The position numbers and the translations under genes were made by a program. From assembly GCF_900112525.1 (NCBI RefSeq), contig NZ_FOMD01000004.1:310001-374000 (forward strand): a stretch of DNA of 64,000 nt, given 5' to 3'. Under the pieces are notes generated by a model that was given only the letters and a program-made list of their open reading frames with translations, ran no database searches and was not told where the DNA came from. Positions 9,430 through 17,487 of the stretch are shown piece after piece (position 1 is the stretch's first letter; each line of letters opens with the position of its first letter). Origin of the DNA: Klenkia taihuensis. Lineage in GTDB: Bacteria; Actinomycetota; Actinomycetes; Mycobacteriales; Geodermatophilaceae.

Positions 9430-9707
9430 TCGAGCCCGATGGAGAACGCCGACTCCAGGTCGTGCTGGGAGTAGGCCCGGAAGGCGATGTGGGTGCGGGT
9501 GTCGAGCACCCCGGGCACCTTGTTGATGCGGCCGGCGATGACGTCGGCGACGTCGTCGAACTCGCGCACGCGCACCAGCGCGATGAGGTCGGTGCCGCCG
9601 CCGGCGACGGAGTAGACCTCGCTGACGCCGTCGAGGTCGGCCAGGGTGGCGGCGACCTCGCCGATCGAGTCGGTCGAGGCGTCGATGAGGACGATGGCGG
9701 TGATCAC
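9426..9707 (-). CDS. Stand-alone Lrp/AsnC ligand-binding (RAM) domain protein
   Basis: A 93-residue protein covering only the effector-binding beta-alpha-beta domain of the Lrp/AsnC family: VITAIVLIDA, then GVSEVYSVAGGGTDLIALVRV, then VPGVLDTRTHIAFRAY. The GGGTDL motif is the typical ligand loop. There is no helix-turn-helix, so it cannot bind DNA by itself and may sense an amino acid or oligomerise with a full-length Lrp protein. The GTG overlaps the exonuclease stop (GTGA), yet a TAGCCT box lies 7 nt upstream inside that gene, allowing independent leaderless transcription. Confidence 0.88.
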   Translation of the reverse strand: MITAIVLIDASTDSIGEVAATLADLDGVSEVYSVAGGGTDLIALVRVREFDDVADVIAGRINKVPGVLDTRTHIAFRAYSQHDLESAFSIGLD

Positions 9708-11548
9708 ACCGGCGAGGCTAGCGCCGCCCGCCGGCCCCGACCCCCCGCGCCGCGCACCCGGTCGGGGCGGGCGCGGGTCGGGCCGCCGCCGTCGCGCTCG
9801 CCGAACGGGTCGCGGGCCGAGCGGCCGGCGTCGACCCGTTCCAGGAACCCGCGCAGACCGCCGGTGCCCGGCACCCGGCAGGCCAGCGTGCCGGTGACCT
9901 CGACCAGCCGGGTGCCCGGCTTCTCCATCCAGCGCAGCACCAGCTCGGTCTCCTCGACCGAGGCGGCCAGTTCGCCGGCGGGGGCGGTGACGGTCTCGGC
10001 GGTGGCCTTGAGCAGCTGCAGGTGCGTCCGCACCGGGGTGCCCCGCACCGCCACCCCGGCCGCGACCAGCCGGCCCCGGCGGATGACCGACAGCGCCCAG
10101 CCGCCGGCGCCGTCGGGCCGGGCGAGGGTCAGCTCGGGGACCTCGGCCAGCAGCGCCAGCCGCTGGCGCCGCCGCAGTGCCCGGACCAGGACCGCGACCC
10201 GGTCGCGCAGCACGGCGGCGTCCTCGAACCGGCCCAGGCCGGCCAGCCGGTCGACGCGGGCCAGCAGCGGCGCGCACAGCCGGCCCGGGTCGGCGGACAC
10301 GGCGGTGGCGAAGACCTCGGCGGTGGCGGCGTACTCCTCGCGGCTCTGCGCCCCGGTGCAGGGCGCCCCGCAGCGGCCCATGCCGGCCAGGGCGCACCCC
10401 GGGTGGGTCGGCGAGGGGACGAGCCGGCCGCCGCACTGGCGCAGCGGCACCGCGTCGTGCACGGCCGCCACCGCGGCGTCGGCCGCGCGGCGGTCGGCGA
10501 ACGGGCCGAGGAAGGTGCCGGTGCCGGGCACGACCCGGCGGACGACGGACAGCCGCGGGAACGGCTCGTCGGTCAGCCGCACCCACAGCACGCGCTCGGG
10601 GAAGCGGGACCGGCGGTTGTAGCGGGGCTTGTGCTGGGAGATAAGCCGCAGCTCGCGGACGGCGGCCTCCAGGTCGTGCGCGCAGGGCAGGGACTCGACC
10701 CGCTGGGCCAGGCCGACCATCTCGGTCATCCGGCTGCGCTGCTCACCGGCGGTGAAGTAGCTGCGCACCCGGGAGCGCAGGTCGGTGGAGGTGCCCACGT
10801 AGAGGGGCTCGTCGCCGGGGCCGCGGAAGACGTACACGCCGGGGCCGTGGGGCACGTGCTCGGCGAGGTGCCGCTTGCGCCGCCGCTCCGGGTCGACCTG
10901 GCGGGTCAGGCCGGTCAGCTCCTCCAGCGACGTGACCCCGAGCGGCCCCAGTCGTTCCAGCAGTCCGTGGAGCACGTCGACGGTGGCCCGGGCGTCGTCC
11001 AGCGCGCGGTGGGTGGGCGTGGTGCTGGCGGAGAAGAACGGCGCGAGGGTGCCCAGCTTGCAGTTGGGCACCTCGTCGCGGGTGAGCAGCCGGCGGGCCA
11101 GCACCGCGGTGTCGACGACGGCGGCGGGGGGCCAGCCGGTGCCGGCGGCCGCGCAGGCGGCCTTGAGGAAGCCGACGTCGAAGGGGGCGTTGTGCGCGAC
11201 CAGCACCGCCCCGCGGGCGAACTCCAGGAAGTGCGGCAGCACCGCCTCGATGCGCGGCGCGGTGGCCACCATCGTGCTGGTGATCCCGGTGAGCACGCTG
11301 ATGAACGGCGGGATGGCCCGGCCCGGGTCGACCAGCGTGCCGAACTCCCCGACCACCTCGCCGCCGCGCACCTTGACCGCGCCGATCTCGGTGATCGCGT
11401 CGGTCTGGGCGGAGCCACCGGTGGTCTCCAGGTCGACGACGACGAAGGTGACGCCGGTCAGCGGGGTGCCGAGGTCGTCGATGGTCGCCTGCGCGGAGCC
11501 GGCACCGCGGTGCCGGCGGAGGAGGGGACCGAGGGGGGAACCGATCAC
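9704..11548 (-). CDS. DEDDh exonuclease fused to GIY-YIG (UvrC/Cho-like) nuclease
   Basis: A 614-residue two-nuclease protein. Residues about 30-200 are a DnaQ-like DEDDh 3'-5' exonuclease: VVVDLETTG (first D and E), AHNAPFDVGF and HRALDDARAT. A GIY-YIG domain follows (about 230-310) with GPGVYVF and LYVGTSTDLRSRV, then a UvrC-like middle region with a Cys cluster (CGAPCTG). The UvrC C-terminal endonuclease and HhH domains are absent. It probably acts in DNA repair; the M. tuberculosis Rv2191 protein has the same architecture as I recall. The GTG start follows a TAGCGT box by 7 nt. Longer upstream extensions run antisense to the NlpC/P60 gene and were rejected. Confidence 0.92.
   Translation of the reverse strand: MIGSPLGPLLRRHRGAGSAQATIDDLGTPLTGVTFVVVDLETTGGSAQTDAITEIGAVKVRGGEVVGEFGTLVDPGRAIPPFISVLTGITSTMVATAPRIEAVLPHFLEFARGAVLVAHNAPFDVGFLKAACAAAGTGWPPAAVVDTAVLARRLLTRDEVPNCKLGTLAPFFSASTTPTHRALDDARATVDVLHGLLERLGPLGVTSLEELTGLTRQVDPERRRKRHLAEHVPHGPGVYVFRGPGDEPLYVGTSTDLRSRVRSYFTAGEQRSRMTEMVGLAQRVESLPCAHDLEAAVRELRLISQHKPRYNRRSRFPERVLWVRLTDEPFPRLSVVRRVVPGTGTFLGPFADRRAADAAVAAVHDAVPLRQCGGRLVPSPTHPGCALAGMGRCGAPCTGAQSREEYAATAEVFATAVSADPGRLCAPLLARVDRLAGLGRFEDAAVLRDRVAVLVRALRRRQRLALLAEVPELTLARPDGAGGWALSVIRRGRLVAAGVAVRGTPVRTHLQLLKATAETVTAPAGELAASVEETELVLRWMEKPGTRLVEVTGTLACRVPGTGGLRGFLERVDAGRSARDPFGERDGGGPTRARPDRVRGAGGRGRRAALASPV
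9715..9720 (-). promoter_or_regulatory. Internal -10 box before the Lrp-type gene
   Basis: TAGCCT ends 7 nt before the GTG at 9707, within the last codons of the upstream exonuclease gene. Confidence 0.45.
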
Positions 11549-11555
11549 GGGGCGG

Positions 11556-11561
11556 ACGCTA
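11556..11561 (-). promoter_or_regulatory. -10 box of leaderless exonuclease/GIY-YIG gene
   Basis: TAGCGT ends 7 nt before the GTG at 11548. Confidence 0.55.
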
Positions 11562-11719
11562 GGTGGGGGGTCCGACACTTCCTGCCCCGCCGCGCGGTCG
11601 GCCCGCGCACCCGGGCGGGTGAGCGGGGAGCCACCGGGGTGCACGCGGCCCCCCGCCCGGGGATCATCGCGTCGCGGCACGACGACGGGGTCGGGCGCAC
11701 GGGGTCGGGGAGGTCCGGG

Positions 11720-13435
11720 GTGCGGTCGGGGTCGTCGTCCCTGGTGGTCGCGGTGCTGGCCGCCGTCCTGGTGGGCCTGGGGACGGCGCCGGCGGTGGCC
11801 GCCCCCAGCGAGCAACCGGGTGGGACCACCGGGGTGCTGGACAGCGCCGAGCTGACCGCGCTGCAGGACCAGGCCGCGTCCGTGCAGGGGGACCTGCAGG
11901 AGCGCCAGTCCGCGGTCGCCGCCGCGCAGACCGCGCTGGACCAGGCGCAGCAGGCCGCCGACGCCGCGGCCGCCGAGGTGACCGACGCGCAGACCGCGCT
12001 GGACCAGGCGCGGGTCGGGGTGTCGCGCTACGCGGCCGCGGTCTACCGCGACGGCGGGGCCCCCACGGCCCTCGCCCTGCTGCTCGAGGGCGGCGACCCC
12101 GGCGACGTCGTGTCCGCGATGGGCTACCTGGACGCCGTGGACGCCGAGAACGACGCGGTGCTGCTGGCCGCCGAGGACCGCCGCCGGCAGGCGCTCGCCC
12201 AGCAGGACGCCGCGGCCGCCGCGGTGGCCGACCGGCAGGCGCAGGCCGACGCCGTCGCCGCGCAGGTCGGGGACCTCGAGGCGGCCGCGGCCGCCGTCAC
12301 CGACCAGCTCGAGGGCGCGCTGGGGGCGGTGGACCGGCAGCTGGCCCAGCTGCAGGCCGAGCAGGTGCTGGTCAACCAGCAGACCGCGGCGGCCTGGCGG
12401 TCCTACGTGGACCAGCTGACCGCCGCGGGTGTCGTCCCGCCGCCGGCGGCTGCGCTGCGCGCCCCCGAGTCGGGGCTGCCCGGCGGCCTGGTGCCCGTGG
12501 GCGGCTCGACCGGTGCGGCGCAGCCCGGTGCGGCCCAGCTGCCCCGCCAGCCCGCCTCCCTGCTGGTGCTGCCGGCCGAGACGATCGCGGCGGTCAGCGC
12601 GGCGATGACCGACCTGGGCCTGCCCTTCGCGCCCGGGACGTCGGGCCCGGAGTCCTTCGACTGCGGCTCGCTGGTGCAGGCCGCCTACGGCGCCGCCGGC
12701 ATTCCGCTGCCGGCCACCCAGGGCGACCTGTTCGCGACCACCGCGCCGGTCGCGCCGGCCGACGTGCTCCCGGGGGACCTGGTGTTCCTGGGGACGCCGG
12801 AGTCGGGTCTCTCGCACGTGGGCATCGCGCTGGACCCGCAGACCATGCTCGCCGCCGACGGCCGGGCCGGGGCCGTCGTGGTGCGCACGCTGCCCACCGA
12901 CCAGGTGCTCGGCATCGGCCGGCCCAGCCTCGCGCAGCGCGCCGCCGTCGCGGTGCCCGGGCCCACCGGCGGCGCCCTGGCGGTGGAGTGCGGCAACACC
13001 GTCTACCCCGCCACCTACGACGGCAGCCGGCAGTGGGGCGGCTACCCCAACGGGCTGATCCCGCCGTCGGCGATGTGCCCGCTGGGGGCGGCCGGGCACG
13101 TGCTGCGCTGCGACGCCGCGGCGGCCTACCGCGCGATGTCGGCGGCCTACGCCGCCGCGTGGGGCTCCCCGCTGTGCATCACCGACTCCTACCGCAGCTA
13201 CGCCAGCCAGGTGACCCTCTACGGCCAGAAACCGGCCCTGGCGGCGGTCCCGGGCACCAGCAACCACGGCTGGGGCCTGGCCGTGGACCTGTGCGGGGGC
13301 ATCGAGTCCTTCGGGACGGCGCAGTACGCCTGGATGGTCGCCAACGCCGGCCGGTTCGGCTTCATCCACCCGACCTGGGCAGACCCCGGGAACGGCCGCG
13401 AGGAGCCCTGGCACTGGGAGTACGCGGGCAGCTGA
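11720..13435 (+). CDS. Secreted NlpC/P60 endopeptidase fused to M15 (VanY-like) carboxypeptidase
   Basis: A 571-residue exported protein. Signal peptide about 1-29 (ends AVAAP), then an Ala/Gln-rich coiled coil (about 40-215). The NlpC/P60 domain has its catalytic Cys in ESFDCGSLV (about residue 314) and His in LSHVGIAL. A C-terminal M15B domain (about 425-571) shows SYRSY, the zinc-ligand motif SNHGWGLAVDL (about 513-523) and EPWHWEY (about 564). The two domains would cut two different peptide bonds of the peptidoglycan stem. The GTG at 11720 has GGAGGT 5 nt upstream. The Cys motif reads CGS rather than the common CSG, but the nucleophile is kept. Confidence 0.9.
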   Translation: MRSGSSSLVVAVLAAVLVGLGTAPAVAAPSEQPGGTTGVLDSAELTALQDQAASVQGDLQERQSAVAAAQTALDQAQQAADAAAAEVTDAQTALDQARVGVSRYAAAVYRDGGAPTALALLLEGGDPGDVVSAMGYLDAVDAENDAVLLAAEDRRRQALAQQDAAAAAVADRQAQADAVAAQVGDLEAAAAAVTDQLEGALGAVDRQLAQLQAEQVLVNQQTAAAWRSYVDQLTAAGVVPPPAAALRAPESGLPGGLVPVGGSTGAAQPGAAQLPRQPASLLVLPAETIAAVSAAMTDLGLPFAPGTSGPESFDCGSLVQAAYGAAGIPLPATQGDLFATTAPVAPADVLPGDLVFLGTPESGLSHVGIALDPQTMLAADGRAGAVVVRTLPTDQVLGIGRPSLAQRAAVAVPGPTGGALAVECGNTVYPATYDGSRQWGGYPNGLIPPSAMCPLGAAGHVLRCDAAAAYRAMSAAYAAAWGSPLCITDSYRSYASQVTLYGQKPALAAVPGTSNHGWGLAVDLCGGIESFGTAQYAWMVANAGRFGFIHPTWADPGNGREEPWHWEYAGS

Positions 13436-13526
13436 GCGGAATTGTCGGTGGGCGGTCCTAGCGTCCGCGGCGCCGGACCGGACAGGGGGTCGGCACCGTG
13501 CACCACCCACCGCCAGGAGGCCCGAC

Positions 13527-13862
13527 GTGCTCATCGACTGCGACACCTGCACCGTCCGCGGGGAGGGCTGCGGCGACTGCGTGGTCACCGTGCTGCTGGG
13601 CGCCCCGCCCGGCTCCCGCGGCGCCCCGGTGGTCGTCCCGCTGGGCCGCCGGCCCGGCCGGGCCGCGCAGCCGGCACTGCCCGGGCTGACGGAGGGGGAG
13701 GGGCTGGGCGAGGCACTCGGCGACACCCTGGTGTCCGGGCCGTCCCGGCGGGGCCGGCTGGTCGACTTCGACGAGGTGGAGCGGCGCGCGCTGCTCGTGC
13801 TCGCCCAGGTCGGGCTGGTCCCCCCGCTGCGGCACCGGCCGCCGGTGCGCGACGTCGGCTGA
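13527..13862 (+). CDS. Conserved small protein with N-terminal CxxC pairs
   Basis: A 111-residue protein of unknown function. The first 20 residues hold four Cys (CDTCTVRGEGCGDC), a pattern that could bind zinc or an iron-sulfur cluster. The middle is Pro/Gly-rich and the end has a helical segment (DFDEVERRALLVLAQVGLVPPL). No signal peptide or membrane helix. GGAGG lies about 8 nt before the GTG. It sits between two peptidoglycan hydrolase genes on the same strand, and a similar small protein is found at this place in other actinobacteria as far as I recall. Confidence 0.82.
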   Translation: MLIDCDTCTVRGEGCGDCVVTVLLGAPPGSRGAPVVVPLGRRPGRAAQPALPGLTEGEGLGEALGDTLVSGPSRRGRLVDFDEVERRALLVLAQVGLVPPLRHRPPVRDVG

Positions 13863-14072
13863 CCGGACACGCCCGGCACGCCGCGGCGCGCCGCGGGTGG
13901 CGCTGATCATGCCGAAACCACACGCGTGGAACTAGCAGATCGGACGCCGATCATTGCTTCTGTGACTCTTCGTTTCGACCCGATCACGCCCGTACGTTGG
14001 TCGAGGCCGATCGAGCCCCCACCACCCGACCGCGGGTGGTCCCGGTCGGCGGAACGAGGAGAACCGCAGCCC
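13863..14072 (+). promoter_or_regulatory. Leader region of the second NlpC/P60 gene
   Basis: About 210 bp of lower GC than its surroundings. A possible -10 box TACGTT lies at 13993-13998, giving a leader of about 70 nt. GAGGAG (14056-14061) serves as Shine-Dalgarno. I looked for a ydaO/c-di-AMP riboswitch, often found before such genes, and did not see its conserved blocks. Confidence 0.4.
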
Positions 14073-15113
14073 GTGCCTGTCCGCACCAGCCCCACGTCCT
14101 CCGTCGCCCCCTCGGCCACGCTCCGCCGCGGCGGACGCGGGCTCCTGGCGGTCGGCGTGGTGGGTCTGTCGCTGACCCTGCTGCCCGCCACCGCGCACGC
14201 GGCCCCCGGCCAGGCGAGCACGCCCGAGGAGGCGACGCAGCTCGTCGCCGACGCCACCCACCAGCTCGAGGTGGTCACCGAGCAGGTCAACGACGCGCAG
14301 GTGCAGCTGGCCGAGCAGCAGGCCGCCGCCGTGGCCGCCCAGCAGTCCGCCGCCGGCGCGCAGGCCCAGCTGCAGACCCTCGGCGCCCAGATGGACGAGG
14401 TCGCCGTCAGCGCCTACACCGGCAACCCCTCCGGCTTCGCCGCGCTGCTGACCAGCGCCTCGCCCGAGGACTTCCTCGCCCAGGTCAGCACCCTGGACAT
14501 GCTCGCCGGGCACACCGACGCGCTGCTCACCGAGGTGTCGGCCGTGGCGCAGGCCGCCACCGACGCCCAGGCCGCCGCGGACGCCGCCGCCGCGCAGGCG
14601 CAGCAGACCCTCGACCAGGTCAGCGCCCAGCAGGCCGACCTGCAGCAGCAGATCGCCGCCTACCAGGCCCAGTTCGCCGCCCTCAGCGCCCCGCAGCAGG
14701 CCGCCGTCGTCGAGGCGACCAGCGGGCCCGAGGTCACCGCGCCGGCCAGCGTCGTCGCCGACAGCGCCGCCGCGCAGACCGTCGTCGACACCGCGATGGC
14801 CCAGCGCGGGGACCCCTACGTCTGGGGCGCCGGCGGGCCGGGCAGCTTCGACTGCTCGGGCCTGACCGCCTACGCCTACGCCGCCGCCGGCATCTCGCTG
14901 CCGCACTCCAGTGCCGCGCAGGCCCGGATGGGCTCCCCGGTGTCGCGGGCGGACCTGCAGCCCGGCGACCTCGTCTACTTCTACTCGCCGGTCAGCCACA
15001 TCGGCATCTACATCGGCAACGGGATGATGGTCCACGCGCCCACCTCGGGCGACGTGGTCAAGGTCGCCAGCGTCGACATGTCCGGCTACGCCGGGGCCCG
15101 CCGGCTGCTGTAG
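14073..15113 (+). CDS. Secreted NlpC/P60 peptidoglycan hydrolase
   Basis: A 346-residue exported protein. Signal peptide about 1-42 (hydrophobic GLLAVGVVGLSLTLLPATAHA), a Gln/Ala-rich coiled coil to about residue 230, then an NlpC/P60 domain with the full catalytic triad in view: Cys in SFDCSGL (about 260), His in SHIGIYIG (about 309) and His in MVHAPTS (about 320). The build is that of RipA/RipC-type D,L-endopeptidases that open the peptidoglycan stem peptide; the coil may bind a regulator such as FtsEX (inference). GAGGAG supports the GTG at 14073 rather than longer forms. Confidence 0.93.
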   Translation: MPVRTSPTSSVAPSATLRRGGRGLLAVGVVGLSLTLLPATAHAAPGQASTPEEATQLVADATHQLEVVTEQVNDAQVQLAEQQAAAVAAQQSAAGAQAQLQTLGAQMDEVAVSAYTGNPSGFAALLTSASPEDFLAQVSTLDMLAGHTDALLTEVSAVAQAATDAQAAADAAAAQAQQTLDQVSAQQADLQQQIAAYQAQFAALSAPQQAAVVEATSGPEVTAPASVVADSAAAQTVVDTAMAQRGDPYVWGAGGPGSFDCSGLTAYAYAAAGISLPHSSAAQARMGSPVSRADLQPGDLVYFYSPVSHIGIYIGNGMMVHAPTSGDVVKVASVDMSGYAGARRLL

Positions 15114-15120
15114 CGGTGGT

Positions 15121-15126
15121 TAGGGT
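15121..15126 (+). promoter_or_regulatory. -10 box of leaderless M48 protease gene
   Basis: TAGGGT ends 6 nt before the GTG at 15133, only 8 bp after the NlpC/P60 stop. Confidence 0.55.
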
Positions 15127-15132
15127 CCGGGG

Positions 15133-16368
15133 GTGGGTCCACGTCGCCCCGCCCTGCTGGCGGCACTGCTCCTCGGCCTGGCCCTCGTCGTCGTCCTCTG
15201 GCTGCGCATCCCGTGGGCGGCCGTCCCGCAGGTGACCGACCCGACCGCCGGGCTGACGGCCGAGCAGGTCTCCCGTGCGGACGCGTTCGCCGCCGCGGTC
15301 CGCCCGGCGTCGGTGGTCAACCTGCTGCTGGGTCTGGCCGTCAGCGGGGTGCTCGGACTGACCCGCCTGGGGTCGCGCTGGGTGGCCGCCGCGGCCCGGC
15401 CGCTGGGCGGGGGCTGGTTCTGGCAGGTCGTGCTCGGCACGCTGGTGCTCACCGTCGCCGGCCGGCTGGTCACCCTGCCGCTGTCGGCCTACGGCGAGGT
15501 GGTGCGGCACCGGTACGGGCTGTCCACCCGCAGCTGGCCGCTGTTCGCCCGGGACGTCGCGGTCGACACCGGCATCACCGCCGGGCTCACCGCGCTGGGC
15601 CTCCTGCTCCTCGTGGCGCTGGCCCGCCGGGCCCCGCGGACCTGGTGGGCCTGGGCCGGGGCGGGCGCGGCCGGGCTGGTGGTCGCCGGGTCCTTCCTCT
15701 ACCCGGTGGTCGTCGAACCGGCCTTCAACGACTTCACCTCCCTGCCGGCCGGTCAGCTGCGCACCGACCTGCTCGACCTCGCCGAGGCCAACGGCACCCC
15801 GGTGCAGGACGTGCTGGTCGCCGACGCCAGCCGGCGCACCACCGCGCTCAACGCCTACGTCTCCGGCTTCGGCTCCACCCGCCGCATCGTCGTCTACGAC
15901 ACCCTGCTGCAGCAGCTGCCCGACGACCAGGTCGAGTCGATCGCGGCGCACGAGCTCGGCCACGTGGCCACCGACGACGTCCTCACCGGCACCCTGGTCG
16001 GCGCGCTGGGGGCCGCGGCCGGGGTGGCGCTGCTGGGCTGGCTGCTCGGCTCGGCCCGGCTGCTGCGCCGGGCCGGCGCCGACGGTCCGGGCGATGCCCG
16101 CGTGGTGCCGCTGGTCCTGCTGCTGGTCGCGGTCGGCACCCTGCTGTCCACCCCGGTGCAGAACGGGGTGTCCCGCCAGCTGGAGGCCCGGGCCGACCAG
16201 CACGCCCTGGACCTCACCCGCGACCCCGACGCCTTCGCCGCGGTGATGCGCCGCCTCGCGGCGGCCAACCTCAACCAGCCCGACCCGCCGGCCGCCTGGC
16301 AGTGGTTCTTCGGCTCCCACCCGACCACCGCCCAGCGGGTGGCCGCCGCCCAGGAGTGGTCCCGCTGA
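15133..16368 (+). CDS. M48 family (Ste24/CAAX-like) membrane metalloprotease
   Basis: A 411-residue membrane protein. An N-terminal helix (LLAALLLGLALVVVLWLRIPW) and several further membrane segments precede the zinc motif AAHELGHVATDD (about residue 272) and the downstream glutamate ligand in LEARADQHAL (about 355). This is the Ste24 layout. The substrate is unknown; membrane-protein quality control is the usual assumption. The end overlaps the pimB start, so the two genes form a transcription unit. Confidence 0.9.
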   Translation: MGPRRPALLAALLLGLALVVVLWLRIPWAAVPQVTDPTAGLTAEQVSRADAFAAAVRPASVVNLLLGLAVSGVLGLTRLGSRWVAAAARPLGGGWFWQVVLGTLVLTVAGRLVTLPLSAYGEVVRHRYGLSTRSWPLFARDVAVDTGITAGLTALGLLLLVALARRAPRTWWAWAGAGAAGLVVAGSFLYPVVVEPAFNDFTSLPAGQLRTDLLDLAEANGTPVQDVLVADASRRTTALNAYVSGFGSTRRIVVYDTLLQQLPDDQVESIAAHELGHVATDDVLTGTLVGALGAAAGVALLGWLLGSARLLRRAGADGPGDARVVPLVLLLVAVGTLLSTPVQNGVSRQLEARADQHALDLTRDPDAFAAVMRRLAAANLNQPDPPAAWQWFFGSHPTTAQRVAAAQEWSR

Positions 16369-17486
16369 CCCGCACGCTCGTCGTCACCAACGACTTCCCG
16401 CCCCGGCAGGGCGGCATCCAGACCTTCGTCGCGGCGCTGCTGGAGCGGCTGCCGCCCGAGGACCTGGTGGTGCTCGCCTCCACCTCGCCCGGCGCCGCCG
16501 AGCACGATGCCGGGCTGCCCTACCGGGTGGTCCGCCGGCCGACCTCCGTGCTCCTGCCCACGCCCGGCACCGCGCGGGCCGCCGCCGCGCTGGTCCGCGA
16601 GCACCGCGCCGAGGCCGTCGTCTTCGGGGCCGCCGCCCCGCTGGGGCTGCTCGCCCCGGGCCTGCGGCGCGCCGGCGCCGCCCGCACGCTGGGCATCACC
16701 CACGGCCACGAGACCGGGTGGGTCGCCCTCCCGGTCGGCCGCCAGCTGCTGCAGCGCATCGCCACCGGCGTCGACGTCCTCACCTACATCTCCGACTTCA
16801 CCCGCGGGCAGCTCGCGCCCGCGCTGGGCGGGCGCGCCGAGCTGCGCCAGCTCTCGCCCGGGGTGGACGTCGACAGGTTCCACCCCGGCGTGGACGGCGG
16901 CCCGGTGCGCGCCCGGTACGGCCTCGGGGACGCACCGGTGGTGGTGTGCGTGTCGCGGCTGGTCCGCCGCAAGGGCCAGGACGTGCTCGTCGAGGCCTGG
17001 CCGCGAGTGCTCGAGCGGCACCCCGGCGCGCGGCTGCTGCTGGTCGGCGGCGGCCCGGACGAGGCCCGGCTGCGCCACCGGGTGCAGGCCGCGGGGCTGG
17101 CCGGCTCCGTCGTCCTCACCGGGCCGGTGGCACCGGCGTCCCTGCCCGAGCACTACGCGGCGGGGACGGTCTTCGCCATGCCGTGCCGCACCCGCCGGGG
17201 CGGGCTGGACGTCGAGGGCCTCGGGATGGTCTTCCTGGAGGCGGCGGCGTGCGGGCTGCCGGTGGTGGCGGGCACCTCCGGCGGCGCCCCCGAGGCGGTG
17301 CGCGAGGGCGTCACCGGCCACGTGGTGGACCCGCGCTCGCCGGACGCGGTCGCCGCGGCGCTCACCGGCCTGCTGGACGACCACGCCCGGTCGGCCGCGA
17401 TGGGGGCGGCCGGCCGGGCGTGGGTGGAGCAGCGCTGGTCGTGGACGACGATCGGGGCGACCTTCGCCGACCTGCTGGCGGGCTAG
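16356..17486 (+). CDS. pimB: PimB'-type GDP-mannose-dependent phosphatidylinositol-monomannoside mannosyltransferase
   Basis: A 376-residue GT-B fold glycosyltransferase of family GT4. The N-terminus reads RTLVVTNDFPPRQGGIQTFV, the acceptor-domain signature of PimB'. The nucleotide-sugar domain has VSRLVRRKGQD and the E-x7-E motif in DVEGLGMVFLEAAACG (about residues 286-294). It adds the second mannose in phosphatidylinositol mannoside synthesis on the inner membrane face. The start is uncertain: GTG at 16356 overlaps the M48 gene by 13 bp, and a CTG at 16365 has AGGAG in better spacing. The neighbour is fadD15-like, as in M. tuberculosis. Confidence 0.88.
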   Translation: MVPLTRTLVVTNDFPPRQGGIQTFVAALLERLPPEDLVVLASTSPGAAEHDAGLPYRVVRRPTSVLLPTPGTARAAAALVREHRAEAVVFGAAAPLGLLAPGLRRAGAARTLGITHGHETGWVALPVGRQLLQRIATGVDVLTYISDFTRGQLAPALGGRAELRQLSPGVDVDRFHPGVDGGPVRARYGLGDAPVVVCVSRLVRRKGQDVLVEAWPRVLERHPGARLLLVGGGPDEARLRHRVQAAGLAGSVVLTGPVAPASLPEHYAAGTVFAMPCRTRRGGLDVEGLGMVFLEAAACGLPVVAGTSGGAPEAVREGVTGHVVDPRSPDAVAAALTGLLDDHARSAAMGAAGRAWVEQRWSWTTIGATFADLLAG

Positions 17487-17487
17487 G

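Noticed and set aside
9704-13879. Single long minus-strand frame of about 1390 codons
   Set aside because: Only 9704-11548 carries exonuclease and GIY-YIG motifs. The upstream part is Gly/Arg/His-rich and runs antisense to the clearly real NlpC/P60-M15 gene.
13863-14072. Possible ydaO (c-di-AMP) riboswitch before the second NlpC/P60 gene
   Set aside because: Expected from actinobacterial precedent, but I could not find its conserved GGGTGAATCC-type blocks or the nested stems.
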